DNA from: Ctena decussata
Taxonomy: Eukaryota; Mollusca; Bivalvia; Lucinida; Lucinidae
Reading direction: 5' to 3'
DNA: 64,000 nucleotides
Assembly: GCA_963989385.1 (NCBI GenBank)
Contig: OZ022500.1
Span: forward strand, 110,897,842-110,961,841
The notes beneath the pieces are model-generated. The model worked only from the letters and a program-made list of their open reading frames with translations, was not told where the DNA came from and did not search any database. Each line of letters starts with the position of its first letter. The stretch's first letter is position 1. Of the stretch, positions 27,401 to 41,384 are shown one piece after another. The position numbers were made by a program, and so were the translations under genes.

Positions 27401-30400
27401 CCGTTTCAGTGACTCATGAAGGAGTTACAAATGAACAAGATTGGTTATAGAAGGATGGACAGGCAGACAAAGAGGGGAAACAACTCTGTAATTAATGACT
27501 GCAATGTTATTAAAACATCTAAGGCATCAAATACTATTATTACCGTAAGCGCCCCATTTACCGCACGTGCCCCTATAACCGCACACCAAGGCCATTTCCG
27601 AAAAAAAAAATGCACAAGTGCACACTGCTTTTTCCTTTTGAAATTCACAAAATGCATCAAGTTCAACTTACCATTACTGTTTCAACAGCGACAGTGTTTT
27701 CAGTTTTGTTTTCCCGACGCAATGTGCGAAGAGAGCAACTCTATAGGTCTAAATGTCAATCGGGCATCATCGCCGATATTTACAGAGTTGGCTGAAGTGT
27801 TATGATGTATGCGAACAGCGGACTCAGATCAGCTTACACATCTGCGCGGTCTGATTAGCGTATTCTCTGTCTGCATCAACAATGGGAATGTACATGTTGA
27901 TCTGAGAAGGATCGAGCTTACGAAGTTATGAGGTTGCGGGGGTGTGCAGGCTGAACTGAGTCTTTGCCTTTAGTACATGTGAAAAGGCACCATTTCTCAA
28001 GAGCAATTCTTGTCATATGAGAAACTCGGGTTGCAAGAGAAATAAATTATCATAACGACAAACTCTTGTTTCCTGACAAAATCAGTCTGAATACATGCTC
28101 AAACTGAACAAAGCGACCTGCCTGCGCATATGCATGGTGTGTGCATTTAAATAAAGTTCCCGGTAGCCATAGGATAGGTTTATCATTGGCATAGCTGGCC
28201 CGTGGGCCTCAAAAGGGCCTCAGGACACATTCAATCAGCAAACACCCGCATCATACAGTGCATTTGTGAACATTGACCCGTCTAACAAATCTCCAGGATT
28301 TGCCGATAGTTTGCAAAATAATTGTTTTAAGATGCGCAGACTGGTCTAAGGCTTTGCTGTTTGCACATGTAATACGGTACCTTTCCCATGACACATTGCC
28401 AATATTTCTGCACCCTTGGACGTAATATAGGACAGACAGAAATAGGGAGGATCAAAAGGACCGCATCTTCCAGAATTAGAATGTGTGTGTTATTAACAGA
28501 AGCCCGTGAATTTAAAGCAGAGCTCTTGTCAGAGCACTGACAAACTTACCTGACGTGTTTAAACAATCACATATTATGTCATCGTAAATGTGTTGAAATA
28601 CTTTCCTTTCTTTCGGAATATTTATTTGGAATATTGAAGAAGGATGAAGAGAATGAAATTCATGCATAATGAGGACATATTTAATTCTGAGAGGTATGAG
28701 ATATAATTTGCGACTTGACACGAGATCGTTTTTCTCCCGGAAATTGGCAATTCAAATAGTTCGAACACTAAATATTTTCATGACACTTCAAACACCCCGA
28801 TCAGTATTGCCGACTATTTCAACTGTTCGTTTGATGATTTTTCGTTCTGAGTGTGCGGTTATTAGGAACGTTTTTAACCACACCTTTTTGTTGCAATTTT
28901 GAAAAAGTTAAGCGCACCGTGCGGTAAATGGGTTGAATACGGTATACCAAAAATCAGCTTCTGGGATGAAGCAGCTCAGAAGTTGAGAAATGCCAAAGTC
29001 AAACAAGGAAGATAATTCATAAACTAAGTATACAAGAATACCATTCTTGGTCATAATATGTTACCTTGGCAATATACACATCACCATAAAGTTATGTTAA
29101 AATATTTCCAACAGTTAAGTAGTTACAGAGTAAAATGGAAATTGCTGCAAGGGCAAATAATTCAGAAGTAAGTAAGCCAGAGTTGTGGTTCATGCTCATG
29201 ATACATTGCCTCATTCTAATACACATTCCTACAAAGTTTCATTAAAATATTTCAAAGGGTTAAGGAGTTATGGAGTGAATGGGGGAATGGGGCTAGCCAA
29301 AAAAAAAACTAATCAAAGGGAGCTTACTCAAAAATTAAGGAAGGGGGAACAACCATTCTTATATGTGACACACCGTCTTGTGATCATGCAGACTGCTATA
29401 AAGTTTCATCAAGATATTCCAAATGGTTACTAAGTTATTGAATGCACAAGATTAGTATATACGAAAATAGCCTACAAAATCTAATCAAAGGGATGCAACT
29501 CCAAAGCAAAGAAAGGGAGAGCAACCATTCTCATATGATACACATCGTCAGACCCTCATACACATTGCTATGAACTTTCATCAAGATATCCCAAATGGTT
29601 ATCTAGTTATGGTGCGCACAAAACTAGTAGGGTAAAAAATAATCAAAGGGGCATAACTTGGAAACTAAGAAAGGAGGAGCAACCATAACTGTATGCGACA
29701 CTTTGCCCCATCATAATATATATGCCTACAAAATTTCATGAAAGTATCTCAAACGGTTACAGAGATATGGTGCGCACAAGAATGTTGACGGACGGACAGA
29801 CAGACAAAGGGATGGACGGACAGACAGCGCCATGCCATAATACGTCCGTTTTTTTCAAAACGGGCGTATAAAAATTAAGGCACTGGCTAGACTGCACCAA
29901 GTCACACTTCCATAAGACACATCCGTTAAGAATACATGTATATTATTTTCCCCATAGCAAGTGTTAAGTTATGTTTTGCAGCCATTTAAATTTCGCCCAA
30001 TAATTCATTTGAGATTTATGTTTCATGGTCCTTTGGATTCACTGGCCAATTAAAGAGACCTGCTAAAAAAGTATGGCATTTTCTTTCTTTCTTTCCTTTT
30101 TTTTTTTTTTTTTTTTTTTTTTTTGTATGCTCCACTCTAATGCCCATATTGGCCATTTCTCAAATTAAATGATCTGGTAAGTTTGTTTGCTCCCAAATGC
30201 AAATGGCATTCCCAATAATGTCTAAAAATTGGTAAGAGGTAGAAGGTTTCAAATTGCTCATTCTTAATTTTTATCCTGTACACAACAAAATCATAATTTT
30301 GCGGAAATTAGAGGCTTGGCATAAAAAAGTTTCTTTACAAAAGATGAACCTAAAATTGGTCATTTTCGACTCTTAATTACAAGCGAGTAAAACTTGGCTG

Positions 30401-33400
30401 ATGGAATCCACATCTAGTCTTACGTATTATAGCATGTGACCAATCCTATAGATATCCTTAGAACAAAATTTGCATAATTAATTGAAATTTTATTCTAAAA
30501 ACACTTTTTCAACTTTTTTTTTTTCACCTATATTTTTTTAAATTTTTTACTCTCAAAACTATATAATAGTTCAATGTTTATTTACAACATGGTATCACCT
30601 GACCAATGACCATGCAATATGCATGCAGGCAGGTGAATACATTTTACCATTCCATTCATATCTGACCAACATTCAGTTTACGCTATTACCTATCAACAAT
30701 ATTTTGGCTGTTCTAACAAGCATGCATACGAATGCCTTTCAGTGAATCTGCTCAGTTTCTTCAACACTATTAATGGAAAATATTTTACAAAAACATCCAA
30801 AATTTTGTATTTTTTGTATTTTGTTATGTATAATATTCAGAAGGACATTAGAACATTAAATGGAACTTTCATAGTTTTCGAGCAAATAAGCAAAACACCG
30901 TTTGCACTTGGGAGCAAACAGACTATACATGTATTGATTTCTTATTCAAAGGTTGAAAGGCTCATTCACAATGGAAGGTTATCGGCAAAAGGTGACTTCT
31001 TTCTCTGGCATACCTCAAAGTCAAAGGTGCTAATTAGGGGATAACTATTCAAAATTGTCATTTGGGGAGGTAAATCGTCGGTTTTATGGTCGTAAATTTC
31101 GTTTTACAGCTCTGCTGGCACGTCGCTGTAAAACGGAATTTGCGACCATAAAACCGACAATTTACCTCCCCAAATAACAATTTTTGATATAGTTATCCCC
31201 ATTCTAATGCACTTTTTCACATTTTCACCTTTCAAAGTGTAATTCTTTGCACCCATTGCAAGCGCTTTCAGCAGCGTAAAACCAAACGTCAGCTAATGAG
31301 AAGTGATGTTTTATAATGACGTCGGGTTTGCGACAGTATATCGCAGAATAACTGTCGCAAATTTCTGAGTTATCCAATCAGACGTCTCGTTATATTTGTA
31401 GTGCATTAGAAAAAACTATCAACTGTACTTGGTACTTATTGTCAGATCTGCCATTGGTACTGCAGTGACTTTAAAAGTGCCACTCTATCCTTAGTGAATC
31501 AGCAACCAAGTTTTTCTGAGCAATTAGTAATACAGATATTCTGCATTGCAGCAATATCATACTTGTAACCTTATTAACTATACATGTTAAATTAGGATAG
31601 GTGAGTGAGTGGGCTCTGGCTTAACATCTCATCAATACATAGGTCATACAGAGATGGGGACCTCGATTTCAAGACTCATCTGGACTCATTATGAAAGACC
31701 AGAGAAGCAGAAAACTGAGCCTGAAACACCTGGATTGGTAGCCTAGGGAATAAACCGCTAGACCATGGCCACTCCTAAAGTACTGTCAGGAAAAAGTAAC
31801 ACAAATCAGAAGTAATCTCTTTTATTCAAAAATAACACAGACCATTGATAATAACTAATGCATTTACCCTAAATATTAATATACAAACACAATTTCAGAA
31901 AAAGGCACTTCCATCTAATCCATTTTCCTTTAAGGAACTATGTTAGGAAACTGTACTAAAACATCAGAGACCCAAGTCACACAGCCTGATCTAGGTCTAC
32001 ATTTTTCTCTTAGACTCAGACAGCCTTACTGAACATTTGAGCCGCGACACGAGAAAACCAACAACGTGGTTGTGCGCCCAGCGCAGACTCAGATCAGCCT
32101 GGGCATCCACCTAGTCTGATCAGACTCTTCGCTAAAGCCTAAATGGGTAGCTGAGAGTCTAAGCTAGCTTCATGCGGACAGCGAAGACTCTGATCAGACT
32201 GGGCGGATGCCCAGGCTGATCTGAGTCTGCGCTGGTCGCACAACCACATTGTTGGTTTTGTCGTGTCGCGGCTCATTTGTGATAAATATCGTATTAATTG
32301 CATTCAGTAAGACCACCCTGTCCAACTGAATGCTTAGAGGACTAGTCTTCAGACAGTACATACAGTCAACTCTTGATATCTCAAAGTGGAAGTTCATCCC
32401 AAACTACTGATATCTCAAAGTGGAAGTTCATCCCAAACTACTGATATCTCAAAGTGGAAGTTCATCCCAAACTACTGATATTTCAAAGTAAATTTTCTGG
32501 TCCCAATAAATTTATTTTGAGATAACAGTAGTTTGCGATATAAATATAATAAATGTATCCAAACAATATTCTTTGATACAAGATGGTACTTTGAGTTAAC
32601 AGTGTTTGAGATATCAAGAGTGGTGTGTATATAATTGAAATTGTTTAATACATCAATAGGGAATAAAGATTTGATAAACTAAATTTGCCTGTACAAGGCT
32701 GACCAGAGCTCTAGATAAGAGGGGTATCTGATGATAATTGAAGGATAATTTTTCTTATTTCTGATTTAAACCGTATGTTGTGACCCCTCATCTGAACCAT
32801 CTCAACAAGACGGTTCAGATGAGGGGTCACAACATATGTTTTTATGCAGAATTAACAAAAATTATCCCTAATTATCACCAAATACTCTCTCTTATCTAGA
32901 GCTCTGGCTGACCACATTTTTCTGTGGTTTTCTTGAAATGTTTGAGACTGCTGTGGAAGTGAGGAAATCCAGCATTATATTGAAAGAAAGCTGTAACATG
33001 CACCTTTCGTATGGGCATGTTGTAAATACTCAAGAAACCTTTGTTACAGTGGGTAACAAATGCCCCCCGAAGGCCCCTTAAACTGACCTTTGAGCCCTAG
33101 TTGTGACCTTGACCTTGGGCGTAGAACCCGAGTCTTGCACATGATATACCGGTACATTCTCATTTCGTTTTACTTTTCTGTAACATTAAAACGCACTTTG
33201 GAAGTTTAAGAGGGTTCAAGGGGACAAAATTCAACCACTAACCAAACTGTGTTGTGTCCTTGACACTGGGTGTGGGAACCTAAATGTTGCACCTTACATA
33301 AGTCATCATTTTACTTTACTTTTCTCTACGTTACCATTTTATCATGCTTTACCTTTCAGTGAAACTTCATGAAATTAGCTTCAGCAGTTTTGAGTCAGCT

Positions 33401-36400
33401 CAGAGACATGATTTGATCTCTGAGCCCTGACTGTGATCCTGACTTTGAGCAACAGAACCATAATTTGTTTGTGACATATTCGCTCATTGTTTTATAACTT
33501 TTCATGAAGTTCAATAAGTTTGCTTCAGTAGTTTTTAGGTAATTGAGGATAAATGACCTGACCTTTGACCTCTGGCTATGACCTTGACCTTGGGTGTGGG
33601 AGTCTATTTCTTGTGCATGGCAAATCTTCTCATTAGGCTTTATCTTTCTTTAAAGTTTGCTTTGGTACTTTTCTGAGTAATTGCAGAGACAAGATTTGAC
33701 CTCTGACCCCAGATTGTGACCTTGGCCTTGGATTTCGGATCATAAATATTGTGTGTAACATACCTTCTCATTATGGTTTACCTGTCTGTGAAGTTTGATG
33801 ACATTTGCTTCAGCAGGTTTTGTTTTAAGTTATCACAGAGGCGAGATTTGACCTTTGACCCCTAACTGTGACCTTGACCTTGAACCTGGCAACCCAAATC
33901 TTATGTGCAACACACCTTCTCATTATGTTTCTTCTTTCTGTGAAGTTTTTTGGTACTTTTCTGAGTAATTGCTGAGACATGATTTGACCTCTGACCCCAG
34001 ATTGTGACCTTGACCTTGGATTTGGGATCATAAATATTAACATACCTTCTCATTATGGTTTACCTTTCTGTGAAGTTTGATGACATTTGCTTCAGCAGTT
34101 ATCACAGAGGCAAGATTTGACCTTTGACCCCCTAACTGTGACCTTGACCGTGAACCTTACGACCCAAATCTTACGTGCAACACACCTTCTCATAATGTTT
34201 CATCTTCTTGTGAAGTTTCATTAATTTTTTTCTTCAGTAGTTTATTAGTAATCACTGAGACCCTAATTCTGAGGCACAATTTGGCTTTTGACCCAACTGT
34301 GGCCTTGCCTTGATCATGGGTGTAGGGACCTAAGTCTTGTCAGCGACACACCTCCTCATTATGCTTTATCTTTCTGAGAAGTTTCATCAAATTTGCTTCA
34401 GTAGTTTTAAAATTATTGCTGAGACACAATTTTGAGACACAATTTTACCCAATTGTGGCCTTGACCTTGGGCGTAGGGACCTAGGTCTTGCGCGCGACAC
34501 ACCTTCTCATTATGCTTTATCTTTCTGTGAAGTTTCATCAAATTTGCTCCAGTAGGTTTTTAAGTTATTGCTGAGACACTATTTGTAACAGACGGATGGT
34601 CGGATGGACAGTTTGATTTTAATATGCCACCCGAAGTTCCTTCGGGATTATATATATACAAATGCTGTGTTAAGACTAGTTCTCTAAGCACTTGGTTGAC
34701 AGGGTGAAGACACTCTCTTCCTTTTTTTTTGTCAACAAAGTGCACATCTGAATTCAAATGCTTATTGCTGGACTGAATGCTGTGGTGTACTGTGACTGTA
34801 CTTTTCAGTGTTCTGGCTCCCAACCTACATGTTTTGGGAAACCTAAAACCGAACACTCATTGACCATGGCCTTAACTACAGGAATAGCTGGGAAAATGCC
34901 CATAGTTCCTGAACGATCAGGGCTGGAAAAATCCACTCGTCATGAGTACCTGATGATAAAGTACAGTGATGAGTACCTGATGCTGAAGAATGAGTAAAAA
35001 CTTTGAATTTTGCTAATGCTGAATATCAAATTGACCATGGTAGCATTCACTACAATTGGTAATGTAGGACAAGTGACAATTTTAAGAATTTTTCAGCCCT
35101 GAAGATTCAAACAGCTGGACACAACAGTTCCCATTAACTAGTGCTTCTGTGATGTATGAAACAGTCGGTACTGTTGTGAAACTAATACTTACAGAAATGG
35201 GCTGTATTTTCTGGCCTCTTTGAGCAGCTTGTACAGCATCCAGATATCTCTTCTGGTGTTTTAGGGCAATGGCTTGTCGGTAGTATGCCTTCAAATTGCT
35301 TGGGAAAACCTTAATTGCTGAAAGTAAACAAGTCAGCTTTTAAATAACTACTTATTTAAAGACAATAGTGCACTTACCCTTATGATACCCTAAACCGTCT
35401 AGTTATTTAAATACGATAGGGCACTTACCCTTATGATACCCTAAACCATCTAGTTATTTAAATACGATAGGGCACTTACCCTCATGATACCCTAAACCAA
35501 GTACTGAGAACCTATGAAGTCAATGAACAAGCAAATTAAAGTCAAATTCAGAGTAGACGGTAGACCTTAATTCAAGCATATTTGCCAACCAGCCAATAAG
35601 GTCATAAGATAAGAATGCATTCAGATAATCTCTGCAAGATGTAAGGATGGACTAAGTATCATAGCCCTAAACTATACAGCTATGGAGAAACTGACTTAAG
35701 CCCAGTGTGTGAACCGCAATAACATATAGTCAGTGATTCATAAGTACACGCCAAAGTCAAATGTTAGATTTCCCTTCATTTTTTTCTATTATATGGCTGG
35801 ATAGTAAGCCCAACCTGTTCAAATTTCATAATAAATACTAAATAGTTTTAAGAGGGAATTCAGGTTAAACTCTTGATATTTTCATTATATGCCTCCCATT
35901 TCAGTTGAGGTCAACTCTTTGAAGGAAAGAATTTGCTCCATAAGGAGCAAATTCTTTCCTTTAAGAGAAGACCTCATTTTGGAAGGTCTTCATCATCCAG
36001 GAAAGTAAACAAGAAGTACGAAAAGTTTTTCCCTTTTGTAAAATGGCCAAAACACCTTAAATTAAATGAATATAAGAAAAGTTTTTAAGTGTGTCACCTA
36101 CCTGATTCACAGTCCTGTACAGCTTCAGAATACATCTCCTGAAAGCAATAAATAGCAGCATTTATTTAATACATGTACAGTCAGTCAGACCAGAAGAAAC
36201 AGTGTAGCCTGGACTCACATTCCATTCATCTCATTTTTTTAAAAAGAGGCATAACTCCAAAATAAGGGGCATATCTGGGAAGAGAAAAAACAAGAGGACC
36301 ATTGGTCCTGTAGCTCACCTGGGTCCATTCAGCCTCAGTACTCTAGGGTAAGTTACTCTAAGGCCATTGGTCAACTGGTTCTGGTGAAAAAATTTTTTAA

Positions 36401-39400
36401 CGGTTTTAACCATATATGGGCATGCAGAACATGTTGGTCATGTGACCTGGACGTTTGAAAACCCCCTGGAGGCTCTATATGAAATTTGGTTTCAAAATTG
36501 GCCCAGGGGCTTTTGAGGAGATGGTTTGATATTGTCAAAATGACAGAGTTCTGGGTCAAAATTCAAAGAATGACCTTGACCTCTTGTACTCATGAATCTT
36601 CATGTACTCATTAAGATGACTGTAGATACCAATTTTTAGGCATAAATCTTCAAAACTTTCCATGAAATCTTATGTTCTAGCATTTTCCCACATTTGACCT
36701 TGCAGTAAAATAGTCAAGGTCAACCCAAGGTCATTATTTTGAACAATCTTGATAGCACTGGAGTTCCCAATGCTACATACCAAGCTATAAGGCCATCGGT
36801 CAATTGGTTCTGGAGAAGAAGATTTTTAAAGGTTTTTATTATATATGGTCCTGGCGGCCATGTTGGTCATGTGACCTGGACTGTTTGAACAAATTTTCAT
36901 TCCCTCAATCCCTGGAGGCTCTATATGAAATGGTTACAACTGGCCCAGTTTTTTAGGGGATTGTTTGATATTGTCCAATTATGAGAGTTCTGGGTCAAAG
37001 GTCAAAGAATGACCTTGACCTCTTGTACTCACAAATCTTCATGTACTCATTAAGATAACTGTATATACCAATTCTTAGGCATATCTCTTCAAAACTTTCC
37101 ATGAAATCTTATGTTCTAGCATTTTCCCATATTTGACCTTGCCGTAAAAGAGGTCAAGGTCAATCCATGGTCATAATTTGAACAATCTCGATAGTACTCG
37201 AGTACCCAAAGCTACATACCAAGTTTCAAGGCCATCGGTCAATTGGTTCTTGAGAAGAAGATTTTTAAAGGTTTTTACCATATATGGGCGTGGCGGCCAT
37301 GTTGGTCATGTGACCTGGACCATATGAATAAGTTTTTGTTCCCTCAACTCCTGGAGGCTCTATATGAAATTTGGTTGCAATTGGCCCAGGGGCTTTTGAG
37401 GAAATTGTTTGGAATTGTCAAAATATGAGAGTTCTAGGTCAAAGGTCAAAGAATGACCTTGACCTCTTATACTCATAAATCTTCATGTACTCATTAAGAT
37501 GACTGTAGATACCAATTTTTAGCCCAAAATCTTCAACAGTTTCCAAGATATCTTATGTTCTAGCATTTTGCCATATAAAAGCACAAGGAAGCAAATTTGA
37601 CCTTACCGTAAAAAAGGTCAAGGTCAACCCAAGGTCATAATTTGAACAATCTTGGTAGTACTCACATACCTGATGCTACATACCAAGTTTCAAGGCCATC
37701 GGCCTATTGGTTCTGGAGAAGAAGATTTTTTTAGATTTTTACCATATATGGGCATGGCGGCCATGTTGGTCATGTGACCAGGACCGTTTGAACAACTTTT
37801 TGTTCCTAAGGTCCCAGGAGGCTCTGTATGAAATTTGGTTACAATCGGCCCAGCGGTTTCAGAGGAGAAATCGTTTGAAATTGTGGACGGACGGACGGAC
37901 GACGGACGGACGACGGACGGACGACGACGGACGACGGAGCCTGACCATACTATAAGCTCCCCCGGAGCCTCTGGCTCAGGTGAGCTAAAAATATGTATCT
38001 GCTATTTTTCCAGGAGAGATCCATATACGAAATTTCAAGACCTTAGCTGGCAGGGTTTCAAAGTTTACAGCAGGCATGAACAAGAGCTGTCGCCTGACAG
38101 CATAGCTCGCCTGAATTGGTGCTTGCTCATCACACAGCCGCTATGGTGGTGTGGACTGCTATGCATAAAACTTCATGCAAGCATGTCCATAATGAAAACA
38201 CATTTATAAACAAAAGCTATCTCAGAAATATGTCTTAAAATAAAAAAAAATGAAATGAAATTTCAAAGTCCATGAGCTTGAGGTAAAAAAACAGACGGGT
38301 AGGGGGTGGTGGTGGTGGTGGTGGTGGTGGGGGGGTAATTGGGAATGCTATGCATAAAACTTCATGCAAGCATGTCCATAATGAAAACACATTTATGAAC
38401 AAAAACTATCTCAGAAATACATGTAAGTCTTAAAATAAAATTAAAATAAAAAAAATGAAATGAAATTTCAAAGTCCATGAGCTTGAGGTAAAAATACTGA
38501 CGGGTAGGGGGAGGGGAAGGGGGGGAGGGCTAGGATGTATCAAAACCCTGAACCATATCTAACATCAGTCCAAGTATTAGTATCAACTGAGTCCATCATC
38601 GTGGCACTGTGAAATTATGTCTTCATAAATATAAAACTTTAACCAAAATCTTTAAGACAAAATTCTAAGTCGATGACCTTGACTTCAAGGTCATCCAGTC
38701 GGGTAAGTATAAGGTGTTCTGTAAAAACTCAAAAAAGAGTCTAACATCAGTTCAAGTATAAACTAAATCTCTGCAAAGCATTATGAATCAGTTTGCAATT
38801 ACAAAACTTTAAAAAAGACAAAAATTTCCTAAGACCCTGACCTTGACTCAAGATCACTGAGCGGGGTTGAGGGAGTACTCTGTAGATCTAACTACAGTGC
38901 AAATATAAAAAGAATACATCTATGGGTTCAGGAGATATGTGTCTTTAAAAAACTTTAACCAAAACATCCAATCAATAAAAAGACAATATTCTAAGTCCAC
39001 GACCTTGACATCAAGGTCACAGAGGGGGGTGGGGGTAGTACCTTTGAAAACTTTAGACCAATATCTAACTTTAGTGTAAGTATCAAAGGAATCCCTCCAT
39101 GGGTTAAGGAGATATTGGGCTTTATAAAACTTTAACCAAAACATCCAGTCCAAAAAAATACAAATTTTCTAAGTCCATGACCTTGACATCAAGGTCACGG
39201 AGTGGGGTGGGGGTGGTACCCTGTTAAACCTTAGACCAATATCTAACTACAGTGCAAGTATCAAAAGAATCCATCCATGGGTTAAGGAGATATAGGTCTT
39301 TAAAAAACTTTAACCAAAACATCCAATCCGAACGCCGACGCGGACGCGGACGCTGACGCTGACGCGGACGCGGACGCCGTGGTGACAACAATAGCTCTTC

Positions 39401-41353
39401 CTGAACTTTCGTTCAGGCGAGCTAAAAAGGATGATGCATGCACGGATGGACAGACAAGCCAAAAGCGATATGCCCCACCATCTTTTTCCAAGTTGAGGGC
39501 ATAAAGATAAGTGGTGGTCCCTGTTCATGTAAATTTGACAATAGCTATACCAGCTGTACAATACTAGAACCTGTCCCATATTGGAACCAGTTCTTGCTAG
39601 TATTACCTTGTATGCTAAATTCTGGAAAATATTCAAAAATACTGAAAACTTTTACCACCCAGTCATAGAACTTCTGGCTGAATGGCAAACTCTTTTCAGT
39701 CTGAGCTGGTTCTACACTGTTTCTCAACTTTGTAAAAGAGTTAGTATCAGTACCATAGCTTAGAGAGGCATGTGGCTGAGTGTTTATAGACCCTAAGTCA
39801 TGGTGTAGAAGGTTGGTAGTTGGAATCCCTGTTCAACGAGCTGGCTACTAGAAACCTCTCTATCAACCCAGCAGTAAATGGGTACCATTTTGGAATCAGG
39901 AAAGGATTAAAGGCAGCAAAAGAAAGGGATGGGCTCTGTGTTTCATATGCTGTGCCCAAGATATTGTGGCCTCTAACCCCCACTGCCCTTATGGCCACTA
40001 GACTACGGGAACCCTTTACCGTTTACCATAGCTTACCTTCTTCAAGCAACAAAAAGCCCTGTTTGAGAAGAGGGAAGACAGAAACTCCTTATCCACTTCA
40101 TGGTAAAACCTTGTATCCAAGATCCTAGCCACAAATATAGCATTACGGTAGTGCATCCAGGCAATATCAAACTGACATTCCTTGAACAAGGCATTTCCTT
40201 CGTCCTTCAGATCGTGCATCAGCTGTGTAAAGGCTGCCTGCAAAAGTAATGCAAATTCAATGATAATAGAGCAGATTGCTTTAAGGTGTATAGATACACT
40301 TCCATGTTATGGCTGCTAGTTAGACAACAGAGCTCCAGATGTGAAGGGGTAACAAGGATACTGTATAAATCCTAATAAACGATCCTGCTCTAATAAACGC
40401 CCCCTGTCACTTTTTCGTAAATAATGTTATATTAACTTGCATGAATTCTTGTTTGCTTCTATGGATGAGGTAGCTCTTTGAAATGGAGTCTATTCTTAAA
40501 GGAGAGAAAAATCTCCTAGAGGAGCAAATTCTTTCCTTAACTAGAAACATGTTAACTAATAGGGCCCCGCCTTTATATGGGACTACTGATGGCATTTAAG
40601 TCATATGTTACCAACTGGAAATAACAATTGAACCTTTCAGTTTTAAAGTTATAGACTGGCTACAGTTTCTATACTAAAAATTACTAAGGGGCATAATTCT
40701 GTAAAAAATGTAGACGGAGTTACAATGCTTATTCTATGCAAATTGTCTGATATGCTTTATATTTGTAACAACTTTTGTGAAAATATCTTTTGTCGTTTTA
40801 AAGCTACAGTTTGGACATGACTTCCATACACAAAGTTACAAAGGGGCAAAGTTCTGTAAAAACTACAGGCAGTGTTATGGTAACTGTTTTCTGCATATTG
40901 TCTGATGATGTTTCATATTCATGCTAAGTTTTGTGGAAGTATCTTCACGAGTTTTAAGGTTATAGAGCAGACATGATTTCTATATAGAAAATAGCCATCA
41001 GAGGAGATGGCAAATCCCCCGACCGAAGACCCCCATGTGCCTTGGTAAAAAGGGTGCACTTCAAAACACATATGAGTAATATATTGTCGCTCTTTTATGC
41101 TTCTGATTGACAGTAACTGTTAACAGATGCATGATTATCTAACACTCAGACTAAAACAGTATGCTTGACTGCTAAAAAGAGGTAATATCTCAAACAGCCA
41201 CCATATACACAAATGTATAGCATACAATACATTCAACTTTCAAAATGTGTGAATAACTTCTAAAGTACAAGCCCTACAAATCTAATTTTGAGCTCTCTAG
41301 TAAGTGAATTTGGACAAAGAATCCAAATCTGGAATTTTTTTCTTTTTTTTTTT

Positions 41354-41384
<31 letters not shown>

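Noticed and set aside
39300..39636. Open frames encoding (Ser-Ala)n and Arg/Val-rich repeats
   Set aside because: They come from the (GACGCG)n microsatellite at the end of a repeat element.
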